From Virgibacillus proomii (GTDB lineage: Bacteria > Bacillota > Bacilli > Bacillales > Amphibacillaceae), in NCBI RefSeq assembly GCF_900162615.1, contig NZ_FUFN01000009.1, forward strand, positions 293,176 to 357,175: a stretch of DNA of 64,000 nucleotides. The letters run 5' to 3'. How positions within the stretch are numbered: position 1 is the stretch's first letter; every line of letters begins with the position of its first letter. Made by a program: the position numbers and the translations under genes. Positions 8,195-15,983 of this stretch are shown piece by piece. A model generated the notes under the pieces. That model did not search any database. It was not told the DNA's origin and was given only the letters and a program-made list of their open reading frames with translations.

Positions 8195-9532
8195 TTATCT
8201 TAAAAAGATAAAATATAAAATAAAGATAATAAACAATAAATACATAACAGGATGGATTTCTTTAGCACGGCCCTTTAAAAGCATCGTTATCGGATAGAAT
8301 ACAAAACCAATAGCAATTCCAGTCGCAATACTGTATGTTAGAGGCATTGCAATTATAATTAGAAATGCCGGTACAGCTATTTCAAATTGTTCCCATTCAA
8401 TATTCTTTAACGAAGAAGCCATTAATACCCCAACAATAATTAATGCAGGCGCTGTAACTTCGGTCGTTACAACACTTAATAACGGCGAGAAGAATAAAGA
8501 AAGCAAGAAAAACATCGCAGTAACAACAGCGGTAAAGCCAGAACGTCCCCCTGCTCCAACTCCAGCTGTAGATTCAACGTAAGAAGTTGTCGTTGATGTA
8601 CCAACTACTGCACCAACTACAGTAGCAGCTGAATCTGCAAACAGTGCTTTACCTGCACGTGGCAGCTTATTATTTTTCATTAATCCTGCTTGGTTAGCTA
8701 CAGCAACCAATGTACCTGCTGTATCAAAAAAGTCTACGAATAAGAATGTTAAAATCACCACAAGCATTTGTAATGTAAAGATATCGCCAAAATTCACAAA
8801 TGCCTGTCCAAATGTTGGGGCAAGACTTGGCACACTGCTAACAACTCCGTCAATACCTGTTGGCGGTGCAATTAAACCCGTTACCATACCAGCTATAGCA
8901 GTTATAATCATGCCATAAAAGATGCCTCCACGAATACCAATGGTCATTAAAATAATCGAAATAACCAGCCCAAAAACCGATAGTAGAACAGTTGGAGATG
9001 TTAGATCACCTAATGACAGCAACGTAGCTTCATTGGCGATTATAATTCCGGAATTTTGAAATCCGATAAATGCAATAAAGAACCCAATTCCTGCACCAAC
9101 TGCCATCTTTAAATTTGCTGGAATAGCATTAATAATCTTTTCCCTTAAGCCTGTTAATGTAAGTAAAACAAAAATAAGTCCAGAAGCGAGAACTCCACTT
9201 AATGCTGTTTGCCATGGGATGCCATAACCTAAAACAACGGTATAAGCGAAAAATGCATTTAGACCCATACCAGGTGCTAATGCAATTGGGTATTTAGCGA
9301 TAACCCCCATAAATAATGAACCAACTGCTGCAGCAATAGCAGTAGCGGCAAAAACCGCTCCCTGATCCATACGAGTAATGCCCTCTGGCAACTCTTCAAT
9401 TCCCACTAATGCTAATGTAGCTGGATTAACAAATAAAATATAGGCCATTGCTAAAAAGGTCGTTAATCCCGCCATAAATTCAGTACGGTAATTCGTACCT
9501 AGTTCATCAAAGCGAAAGTACTTCTTCATCAT
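8195..9532 (-). CDS. pbuG: NCS2/AzgA-family guanine/hypoxanthine permease PbuG
   Basis: 445-residue polytopic permease importing guanine or hypoxanthine with protons. The N-terminus (RFDELGTNYRTEFMAGLTTFLAMAYILFVNP) and the central VDFFDTAGTLVAVANQAG and SSTTTSYVESTAGVGAGGR-type blocks are diagnostic for the AzgA/PbuG branch. SD AAAGGGGAAG. It has its own PurR-box promoter and purine riboswitch upstream, which supports purine as the substrate. Synteny with purE matches B. subtilis. Confidence 0.95.
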   Translation of the reverse strand: MMKKYFRFDELGTNYRTEFMAGLTTFLAMAYILFVNPATLALVGIEELPEGITRMDQGAVFAATAIAAAVGSLFMGVIAKYPIALAPGMGLNAFFAYTVVLGYGIPWQTALSGVLASGLIFVLLTLTGLREKIINAIPANLKMAVGAGIGFFIAFIGFQNSGIIIANEATLLSLGDLTSPTVLLSVFGLVISIILMTIGIRGGIFYGMIITAIAGMVTGLIAPPTGIDGVVSSVPSLAPTFGQAFVNFGDIFTLQMLVVILTFLFVDFFDTAGTLVAVANQAGLMKNNKLPRAGKALFADSAATVVGAVVGTSTTTSYVESTAGVGAGGRSGFTAVVTAMFFLLSLFFSPLLSVVTTEVTAPALIIVGVLMASSLKNIEWEQFEIAVPAFLIIIAMPLTYSIATGIAIGFVFYPITMLLKGRAKEIHPVMYLLFIIFILYFIFLR

Positions 9533-9572
9533 GCTTCCCCTTTCTAAATCTAGCTGTTAAAATAAGCCCACT

Positions 9573-9667
9573 TAGAAAAGCTTGGCTTGCCGCCAAGTCT
9601 TTATGGCGAAAGTTTTTCTTATACTATAAACCATAAAGTTTTATACTTTCCTATAGTGCAAAAAAGC
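9573..9667 (-). repeat. ~95-nt dispersed structured repeat, copy 2
   Basis: Second copy of the element at 1489-1588, here between the riboswitch terminator and pbuG. Its outer end merges with the T run of the terminator. Fold-forming arms are conserved: AAAGCTTGGCTTG against CAAGCCAAGC on the transcript, and TTATACTATA against TATAGTATAA. Confidence 0.75.
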
Positions 9668-9697
9668 TCTTGAGAATAATTCCCCAAGAGCTTCTTT
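9660..9697 (-). terminator. Riboswitch-controlled terminator of pbuG
   Basis: Minus strand: AAGCTCTTG ... CAAGAGCTTTTTT, a strong hairpin with a T run, downstream of the aptamer. Confidence 0.92.
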
Positions 9698-9766
9698 ATA
9701 TCTAGTCAAAAAACGAATGTGATTATTATCACTAAAAACAATAATCCTAAAAATATCATTCATCTT

Positions 9767-9836
9767 TTGCGTAGTCAGACTATTTACGGCAGTCTGGTAG
9801 AAACTCTGGGCCCTATTCCCAAATTATACGCATTTA
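9767..9836 (-). ncRNA. Purine (guanine-type) riboswitch aptamer, pbuG
   Basis: Minus strand core: GCGTATAAT, GGGCCCAGAGTTTCTACC, GCCGTAAAT and GACTACGC. The P1 arms GCGTA/TACGC close the aptamer. The base preceding the 3' P1 strand is C, as in guanine-specific members. Followed by the terminator at 9660-9697. Confidence 0.93.
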
Positions 9837-9854
9837 TTTTACAAACACAGGATT

Positions 9855-9928
9855 ATCATACGTGTTTTTTTGTCAAAAGTCAACGTAATACGAACATTAA
9901 ATTTAAAAACACCTTTATTGTTCGTTTA
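9855..9928 (-). promoter_or_regulatory. Sigma-A promoter with paired PurR boxes (pbuG)
   Basis: Minus strand TTGACT (9878-9883) and TATGAT (9855-9860), 17 bases apart. Upstream, CGAACATT (9891-9898, plus) and its inverted partner AACGAACAAT (about 9917-9926, minus) form a PurBox pair like that of purE. Confidence 0.82.
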
Positions 9929-9967
9929 TTTCCGCCAAACACGAATGTTGTATCATTTTTAAAATGG

Positions 9968-10810
9968 TTAATAGCAAAAAATATCTATGATGTGTTGAAA
10001 GTTCTTTTCCATAGCATCTTGTGCCACACGTGATATTTCAGAAAATAAAACTGCCTTATTATTCTTGATAAAGTCCTTAGTGGCATCTGCACCAGCTTTA
10101 GCGCCGTACGTATAATAATTAATTTTTCTTATGCCGTTTTTAATCGATCGTTTATATTCTTCCGGGCTTAGGCCTGAGCCCCCATGCATGACCAATGGTA
10201 ATTTTGTTAATTCAGCAATCTCCTTTATTAATTCATAATCTAATTTTGGTTGCCTTTTATAAAATCCATGAACTGTACCAAAAGAAGCTGCCAATGCGTC
10301 TATATTTGTCTCTTTTACAAATTGATGAGCTAATTGTGGGTCCGTATAATAACTTTCTTCGTTATCATCTGGTGAATCTTCCCCCAGCTCATTTCCTGCC
10401 ATCATACCTAGTTCGCCTTCCACGCTTGCACCAAATTTATGAGCTAGTTCTACCGCCTTTTTCGTGTTTTTAACATTCTCCTCATATGTTAGTCTCGATC
10501 CATCATACATGATGGATGTAAATCCAAGCTTTAAACCTTTCTCCAGATACTCTATGGATTCACCATGATCAACATGTGCACATACCGGTATACTTGCGTT
10601 TTTGGCCAAGGCAACCATAGCTGGTCCGATCATTTCTATTTGGTTAATATATTCATGGCTTTGTGCATGCTGAATAATTATCGGAGCATTATTTTTTTCG
10701 GCTACCCTTATGGCAGCAACTAGACTTTCAAATGTGGGTGTATTTATTGCTGCAACTCCACAATCTCTTTTTTCTGCGATCTCCAAAATTTCTTTTAACG
10801 TAACTAGCAT
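9968..10810 (-). CDS. Class II ketose-bisphosphate-type aldolase (FbaA/GatY/IolJ family)
   Basis: 280 residues, zinc-dependent aldolase cleaving a phosphorylated ketose, usually to DHAP plus an aldehyde. Metal ligands and catalytic residues are visible: HVDHG (about residues 82-86), EGELG (about 132-136), and the phosphate-binding MHGGSGL (about 208-214) plus KINYYTY near 230. Last gene of the minus-strand PTS operon, 42 bases after yjbQ. There is no kinase gene, so an IolJ-like enzyme acting on a monophosphate is plausible. Substrate unknown. Confidence 0.88.
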   Translation of the reverse strand: MLVTLKEILEIAEKRDCGVAAINTPTFESLVAAIRVAEKNNAPIIIQHAQSHEYINQIEMIGPAMVALAKNASIPVCAHVDHGESIEYLEKGLKLGFTSIMYDGSRLTYEENVKNTKKAVELAHKFGASVEGELGMMAGNELGEDSPDDNEESYYTDPQLAHQFVKETNIDALAASFGTVHGFYKRQPKLDYELIKEIAELTKLPLVMHGGSGLSPEEYKRSIKNGIRKINYYTYGAKAGADATKDFIKNNKAVLFSEISRVAQDAMEKNFQHIIDIFCY

Positions 10811-10852
10811 TAAGCCCGCTCTCCTTTGATTGAAGTTTCAAGGTTTGTTTCA

Positions 10853-11386
10853 TTATTCCCCAAGAACTTGCACTTTGCATTGTCTATTTCTTTCTCGATT
10901 TTGATCCCAATCAACAAAATAAATGTAACCTACTTTTCCAATTTGTAGTTCTGAATCCTCAATAATAAACGTTTCACTAGAGCCAATCAGTGTACCTTTT
11001 ATATGAGCCTCTGTATTTAATAACGACCGTTTATCCGGGACTAAATCTGTGCCCTCAGTGCTCATTTCTTCTTTTGGCAGTTCTATTCCGAATTTTGTAT
11101 GCTCAGGTCCCGGATGATAATACTGTCCTTCCGAAAGGCATCTAGGCACCACTTTCTCTAAAACATTATTTAAATCAACTTGAAGATATTCATCACCCGC
11201 ATAGTTCCTATCATGTGAATATTCCTCAAAGAATACAGAACAAGTTGTATGTGGTGAAGAAACGACACACAAGCCGTTTTTCACTTTACTTTTCTTAACA
11301 ATTTCCCTAATTTGATCTGTAATCTCATGGTATGAAACTCTATTTCCTACTGAAGTTATGATTAACGTATCGTTATAAACAATCAT
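10853..11386 (-). CDS. YjbQ family protein (UPF0047)
   Basis: 177 residues, longer than the usual ~135-residue YjbQ because of an insert rich in acidic residues (about 90-125). The YjbQ core is clear: an N-terminal VSYHEITDQIREIV, then VSSPHTTCSVFFEE (the HTTC.v.. signature) and the late HIKGTLIGSSETF block. Family members have weak thiamine-phosphate synthase activity in vitro but their real function is unknown. It is unusual to find it within a sugar PTS operon, between an aldolase and a TIM-like isomerase gene. Starts after AAAGGAGGAAC. Confidence 0.88.
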   Translation of the reverse strand: MIVYNDTLIITSVGNRVSYHEITDQIREIVKKSKVKNGLCVVSSPHTTCSVFFEEYSHDRNYAGDEYLQVDLNNVLEKVVPRCLSEGQYYHPGPEHTKFGIELPKEEMSTEGTDLVPDKRSLLNTEAHIKGTLIGSSETFIIEDSELQIGKVGYIYFVDWDQNRERNRQCKVQVLGE

Positions 11387-11401
11387 TTATGTTCCTCCTT
11401 T

Positions 11402-11582
11402 ATAAAGTGAAACTTCATTCAGTAGGATTTTTCTTCCATCTCCTACTGAATGTTAGTACCACAAGGGTATGACCTAAGGCCCTTAAACGAATCGGGGCAT
11501 TTAGGTGCCGTTATCTCCCACTTAGACCCTTTTGTACCAACTCAGGCTCTTGAAGTGGGAGTCTTACGGCACCTTACATACG
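11402..11582. repeat. ~180-nt structured dispersed repeat, copy 2
   Basis: Second copy of the element at 3522-3701. It lies between yjbQ and the TIM-like gene and supplies the last codon and stop of the latter (minus-strand ATGTAA at 11574-11579). Outer stem GGTGCCGT/ACGGCACC and inner stem CTCCCACTT/AAGTGGGAG are both intact. Confidence 0.87.
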
Positions 11583-12251
11583 CGATAAACTACTTACCAT
11601 TTCTTCTAATTTTGCTTCCCAATCAGGAGCCTTAATAATTCCACTTGTTCCACCAGTACCATCCGCACCTTCTCGAATAACTTGTCTGACATCTTCTCCG
11701 GTACTTACACCTGCTGCCTGAAGAACCAGGATATCTGAATTCACATGTTTGATTGCAGATGTTGTTTCTTCTCGATAAGACGATTCACTCGTAGTACCGG
11801 TTCCAATTAAACTGGTTGGTTCACAAATAATCATATTAGGCTCTAACTCTGCAACTGCCTTACATTGTTGTACCGTGTCAGCACAAACAATTGTAATAAG
11901 TCCCAATTCATCAGCTCTTCGTATTGTTTTATCTAGGTTGGATAAAGTTAACGGATTTTCTGCATGATTTAAAACTACAGCCTTCACGCCGATATTTTTT
12001 AAAGCATCCGGAAGGACATGACCCATACCTCTCCCTGGCGTTAAATGATCCATATGTTGAGCGGTAACGATTAAATGTGCATTCTCTATTATCTTCGGTA
12101 GATCCACTAATTGACCTGTAAATAGTATGTCAATATCATATTTCTCTGCCAATCCGTTTGAAATCTTAGCTAATTTTAATAAATCATCTCCGTAAAGATA
12201 TGATTTAGGATTTACAATAAAAACCGGTTTTTTAAAATTGTAGTTAATCAT
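11574..12251 (-). CDS. Triosephosphate-isomerase-family sugar-phosphate isomerase
   Basis: 225 residues, a TIM-barrel isomerase of the TpiA superfamily. Family landmarks: NPKSY (the catalytic Lys region, about residue 14-18), LNHAEN (the catalytic His, replacing GHSERR), CEPTSLIGTG (catalytic Glu and loop 6, about 140-149) and the phosphate-binding ILVLQAAGVSTGEDV with GADGTGGTSG near the end. It diverges from housekeeping TpiA and resembles the paralogues used in sugar-alcohol pathways (for example tetrose-phosphate isomerases). Its stop codon falls inside the dispersed repeat, so the original C-terminus may have been replaced. Confidence 0.83.
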   Translation of the reverse strand: MINYNFKKPVFIVNPKSYLYGDDLLKLAKISNGLAEKYDIDILFTGQLVDLPKIIENAHLIVTAQHMDHLTPGRGMGHVLPDALKNIGVKAVVLNHAENPLTLSNLDKTIRRADELGLITIVCADTVQQCKAVAELEPNMIICEPTSLIGTGTTSESSYREETTSAIKHVNSDILVLQAAGVSTGEDVRQVIREGADGTGGTSGIIKAPDWEAKLEEMVSSLSRM

Positions 12252-12296
12252 ATTGAAAATTCCTTTCTAATCAAATATTCGATTTTAGCCAAGATA

Positions 12297-12581
12297 TTAA
12301 TTTGTTAACTTTTCTTTAAGTTGAATAAAAACGTCCTCTTTGCCGACCCCGGTTAATAAAGGGACTCCATTAATCACCTTGCTTTTAAGATGATCAGGCA
12401 CAATGGTTGTACTAATGACTACATCATAATTGTCAATATTATTTATCTCATCTGAAATTTTGCTTTGGAATAACTTCACTGTATTTTCCAAATTATTTTC
12501 CTTAAGCCAATCTTTTATTTTGCCTGTAACGACAGTTGATGTTGCAACTCCCGTTCCACACATAATTAATAATTTTTTCAT
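12297..12581 (-). CDS. PTS EIIB component, galactitol/lactose-type (GatB-like)
   Basis: 94 residues. The phosphocysteine lies in the N-terminal MCGTGVATSTVV loop (Cys8), the GatB-like P-loop signature. Function: accepts phosphate from EIIA and passes it to the sugar carried by EIIC. Encoded between IIC and the TIM-like gene; SD GGGAGGAATG. A 286-base gap to the IIC gene contains no other gene. Confidence 0.92.
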   Translation of the reverse strand: MKKLLIMCGTGVATSTVVTGKIKDWLKENNLENTVKLFQSKISDEINNIDNYDVVISTTIVPDHLKSKVINGVPLLTGVGKEDVFIQLKEKLTN

Positions 12582-12867
12582 TTACATTCCTCCCATAAAT
12601 TTAACTTATAAATTCCGGCTAACAACATGTATGCTTGAAGAATGAAGCAATACCATATGAGCTAAATTACATGGTGCTATGTTGGCTTATATAGCTTCAC
12701 TATAGCAGGGTTAAAAGAGTTTGGTTATTTAATGGGCTCAATTACCATATTTCCCTTTCCATGTCAGCATTGAATTTTGACGCAGAACCTTAATTTTCAA
12801 TTCTTACTTTGAATGTAAAAGCTTTAAGGTTGATGATGTTTACCAATGTTTTTGTTTTACCCAAGAC

Positions 12868-14208
12868 TTAAGACTCTATTTTTTTACTGCCTTTGATCTT
12901 ACTTTGGTAAATCAAGGCAAATAAGACAACAACGAAAATGAATCCGATCCCTAGCCAAGTTATTCCCAAACCACCAAATAAAATGGTCGTCCATGCACCG
13001 CCATCACTTAATACACTTATGGAGGGATTTCCTCCTAAATCAAAGTGGGATGCTATTGCGGAATCGGTGATGAGCGGAGCTGCCCAAGATGCCACATACA
13101 GTGTTGTAACAATATATAATGCTCCCCCTATCACAGTACGAAGTATGTCCCCCCTAAAGACTGCCGCCATTAAACAAATCATAAAAGGAATCGTGGCTAA
13201 ATCGCCTAAAGGCAGTACCGTATTTCCAGGTAAAATAACTGCTAACAGTAATGCAATCGGTACCAATAATAATGAAGCAGATAAAACCGATGATTGTCCA
13301 ACAGCCAATGCACTATCCATTCCTATATATAACTCTTTACCGGGGAACCGTCTTTGCACCCAACTACTTGCGGCTTCAGAAATGGGGGTAAGCCCTTCCA
13401 TTAATAAGGCAACCATCCGAGGCATAAGCAACATGACAGCACCGGTTACAACACCCAAATTTAAAGTGCCACTAACATCATAACCAGCTAATAACCCAAT
13501 AATTATTCCAATAAAAAAACCTAAAACCGTTGTATCACCAAAAACACCAAATCTTTTTTGAACTAATTCAGGGCTGATATTTATTTTATTTAAACCGGGA
13601 ATTCGGTCAAAAGCCCAGTTCAATGGTAATGCCAAAAGAAAACCCGGCGTTGACGAACCGTGCGGAAATGACATATTAGGTAACTGATAATATTCTTGAA
13701 CATAATTCGCACTCTTATCCGCCATAAAATAGAGAAGCATGGAATGCGTAATCATGGTGAAAATACCTAAAGCAAAGCTTGCTGTTGCTGCATATACAAT
13801 TGATCCTGTAAAGGCAATATGCCAAAAGTTCCAAATATCAACATTCAACGTTTTGGTCAATCCAAATAAAAGTAATACCACATTTACTAAAATACCGACA
13901 ATTATTGCCATACTTCCCAAAAGGGTACCATATGCAATCGCTGATGCTGCTGGCCAACCAACATCTATTGTTTGTAACGATAAATTGTAATTATCAACCA
14001 TTGCTTTAGCGGCCGGACCTAAGTTATCAGTCAAAAGACCAATGACTAAATTCAATCCAATAAAGCCAATCCCAATGGTTAAAGCAGATTTAAAGGCCTT
14101 CCCTGGCTTTATCCTTAAAATCAAGCCAAATGCCAAGAAAATAATTGGAAGCATAACACTTGCTCCTAGATCAAGAAACCATTGAATTACCTGTTGAAAG
14201 ACTTGCAT
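12868..14208 (-). CDS. PTS EIIC component, galactitol-type (GatC-like)
   Basis: 446 residues with about ten membrane segments, of the galactitol EIIC family. Typical blocks: FLDLGASVMLPIIFLAFGLILRIKPGKAFKSALTIGIGFIGLNLVIGLL at the N-terminus, the FPHGSSTPGFLLALPLNW-type central stretch, and the C-terminal GGLGITWLGIGFIFVVV. SD AAAGGAGGAG. Next to its IIA (27 bases upstream) and IIB. The transported sugar is not determined by sequence; galactitol, arabitol or tetritols are all possible in this family. Confidence 0.92.
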   Translation of the reverse strand: MQVFQQVIQWFLDLGASVMLPIIFLAFGLILRIKPGKAFKSALTIGIGFIGLNLVIGLLTDNLGPAAKAMVDNYNLSLQTIDVGWPAASAIAYGTLLGSMAIIVGILVNVVLLLFGLTKTLNVDIWNFWHIAFTGSIVYAATASFALGIFTMITHSMLLYFMADKSANYVQEYYQLPNMSFPHGSSTPGFLLALPLNWAFDRIPGLNKINISPELVQKRFGVFGDTTVLGFFIGIIIGLLAGYDVSGTLNLGVVTGAVMLLMPRMVALLMEGLTPISEAASSWVQRRFPGKELYIGMDSALAVGQSSVLSASLLLVPIALLLAVILPGNTVLPLGDLATIPFMICLMAAVFRGDILRTVIGGALYIVTTLYVASWAAPLITDSAIASHFDLGGNPSISVLSDGGAWTTILFGGLGITWLGIGFIFVVVLFALIYQSKIKGSKKIES

Positions 14209-14235
14209 CGAAACTCCTCCTTTTTAAATAGCCTT

Positions 14236-14691
14236 TTATTCTATTTCAGCATTTTTCATTATGTTTTTAAATTCAATCCGTGACGTACATTCTTTTAATT
14301 GATTGACTAATCTTTCGTTTTGGAAAAGATCAATAAGCTTTTGCAGCATCGACAACTGTTCATCCGATTTCTTTAATGCCAGCATAAAAATTAATGATAC
14401 ATCTATTTCATTATCTTTATTGGCCATATCCCTAAATTTGACAGGTTTTTTTAGTGACATAAACCCAATCTGTGAATGTTTTACTTTTTCACTATCTGTA
14501 TGCGGTATTGCAACACCAGTTCCATTAACAAATAATCCGGTTGGAAAATTAGATTCTCTGGATATTATTCCTTCATAGAAGTCTGATGTAACTAGACCAT
14601 ATTTAATAAAATAATCCGATAAGACCCTTAAGGCCTCTTCTTTAGAGTTGCCATCAAAATTAAGTAAAACTATTTCTTTATTGAAATACAT
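14236..14691 (-). CDS. PTS EIIA component, fructose/mannitol-type domain
   Basis: About 151 residues of the PTS_EIIA_2 fold. The phosphohistidine is in VAIPHTDSEKV (the family's iPH motif). Receives phosphate from HPr and donates it to EIIB. The ATG at 14691 is preferred over the TTG at 14694. First gene of the operon IIA-IIC-IIB-TIM-YjbQ-aldolase. Confidence 0.9.
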   Translation of the reverse strand: MYFNKEIVLLNFDGNSKEEALRVLSDYFIKYGLVTSDFYEGIISRESNFPTGLFVNGTGVAIPHTDSEKVKHSQIGFMSLKKPVKFRDMANKDNEIDVSLIFMLALKKSDEQLSMLQKLIDLFQNERLVNQLKECTSRIEFKNIMKNAEIE

Positions 14692-14694
14692 CAA

Positions 14695-15348
14695 AGAGCC
14701 TTCTTTCTAAAATTTCTTTTATTAAAGATCTACAACCATTTTTAACCTTTACTGTATATTGTAATTTGTTTCCGACTTTTATTTTTATATTTATCCTAGC
14801 CAATTTTTTTAAATTTATACGATCATTATTATTAGCGTTACTAGTTGGATTTCTCATTGGCTTCAGAAACTTAGATGTTTCGAAATCTTATATGTAGCAT
14901 TGCGTATTGAACAGCTGTATTTGATTTTTGATTCGTTAAAAATAGCTCTAAAATCCTATCATTTTTAATTTCATATCTATTTAAAAATCGAAGTCCTTGC
15001 TAATAGGAGAAAATAAAAACAAGAAATTAACGGATAGAATTTCAGGGAAAAACTTTAACTTTTTCTAACAACTGGTTATGAATAAGCACGTTTAGTTGTA
15101 ACACGCTTATCAGAAGATATTATTAGTTCAACAGCAAACAAAAATAATATTACCATCATGTGGTGAGAAACAAGATAGTTTTATTTTTCTAATCTTTTAA
15201 TTTTCCTGTGTTTGTAAATTTTTTCATAATAAAACTGCACCTCCTAATTGTTTCAGTGTCGAAAAATTGGAGTGCAGTTTGTTTCGACCTCAACGAATTA
15301 AAGTCACAATAAAAACACCAAAAGACTTATTTGCCCTTCGGTGTTTTT
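14695..15348. other. Intergenic region with two hairpins
   Basis: No intact gene. It must hold the promoter of the PTS operon, but no convincing -35/-10 pair was seen. A hairpin AAACTGCAC.TCC ... GGAGTGCAGTTT occupies 15232-15284. An AACACC(G/A)AAG... hairpin at 15313-15352 can terminate arsC on the minus strand (ACACCGAAGG ... CTTTTGGTGTTTTT). Confidence 0.6.
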
Positions 15349-15768
15349 TTATTTACCTTCTTCTGCAAACTTTTTTATTCTCTGCTCGATCTCATCTCTT
15401 ACCCGTTGAAAAACAGCCCAATTTTCTTCTTCCGTCCCCTCTGCTTTTGCTGGATCGTCAAAACCCCAATGCCATCTTTTAACATATGGCGGTGTCATTG
15501 GACAATTATCTTCGGCATCCCCACATAACGTAATTACAAGAGTTGCATTGTTTAATATTTCCGGATCAATGATATCGGAAGTTTGATTAGAAATATCGAT
15601 TCCCGCTTCTTTCATTGCTTTTACAGCGTTAGTATTTAGTCCATGTGTTTCAATACCTGCTGAATAAACATCATATTCGTCACTTAAATATTTTTTTCCA
15701 AACCCTTCTGCCATTTGACTCCGGCACGAGTTCCCAGTACATAGAAAATAGATTATTTTTTTCCTCAT
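15349..15768 (-). CDS. arsC: Arsenate reductase, thioredoxin-coupled low-molecular-weight phosphatase type
   Basis: 139 residues; reduces arsenate to arsenite for export. The P-loop CTGNSCRSQMAEG (Cys10, CX5R) is complete, and the redox Cys pair follows in TLCGDAEDNCP (about residues 82-90), the arrangement of S. aureus/B. subtilis ArsC. SD AAGGGGATTTAG; the ATG directly follows the stop of an upstream broken small gene. Last gene of the minus-strand ars operon. Confidence 0.95.
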   Translation of the reverse strand: MRKKIIYFLCTGNSCRSQMAEGFGKKYLSDEYDVYSAGIETHGLNTNAVKAMKEAGIDISNQTSDIIDPEILNNATLVITLCGDAEDNCPMTPPYVKRWHWGFDDPAKAEGTEEENWAVFQRVRDEIEQRIKKFAEEGK

Positions 15769-15955
15769 CTAAATCCCCTTACTATTTTGTTTTTCTTTTG
15801 TTACCAATACTTTGGAAATAAATCTTGCTAATGGAAAGAATAACATTCCTACAACAAGTCCAATTAACGATAGGTAAAAATTTAAAGTTCTTAATCCTGC
15901 AATTAAGAAACACATCTACTAAAATAATTATTATAGAGACTATAAATTCTTTCAT
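15769..15955 (-). pseudogene. Small membrane protein in the ars operon, frameshifted
   Basis: Starts at ATG 15955 (MKEFIVSIIIILVDVF). After a one-base shift near 15912 the coding character continues in the next frame as FLIAGLRTLNFYLSLIGLVV and FPLARFISKV, ending at a stop that abuts the arsC ATG. Combined product about 62 residues with two hydrophobic stretches. Family not recognised. The shift could also be a sequencing error. Confidence 0.5.
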
Positions 15956-15983
15956 TTTACCATGAACGCAGGCTAAAACGTAT

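Noticed and set aside
14830..15010. Minus-strand stretch reading NDRILELFLTNQKSN, resembling a regulator N-terminus for the PTS operon
   Set aside because: Only about 20 residues fit a PRD/HTH start and it is broken at once; too weak to annotate.
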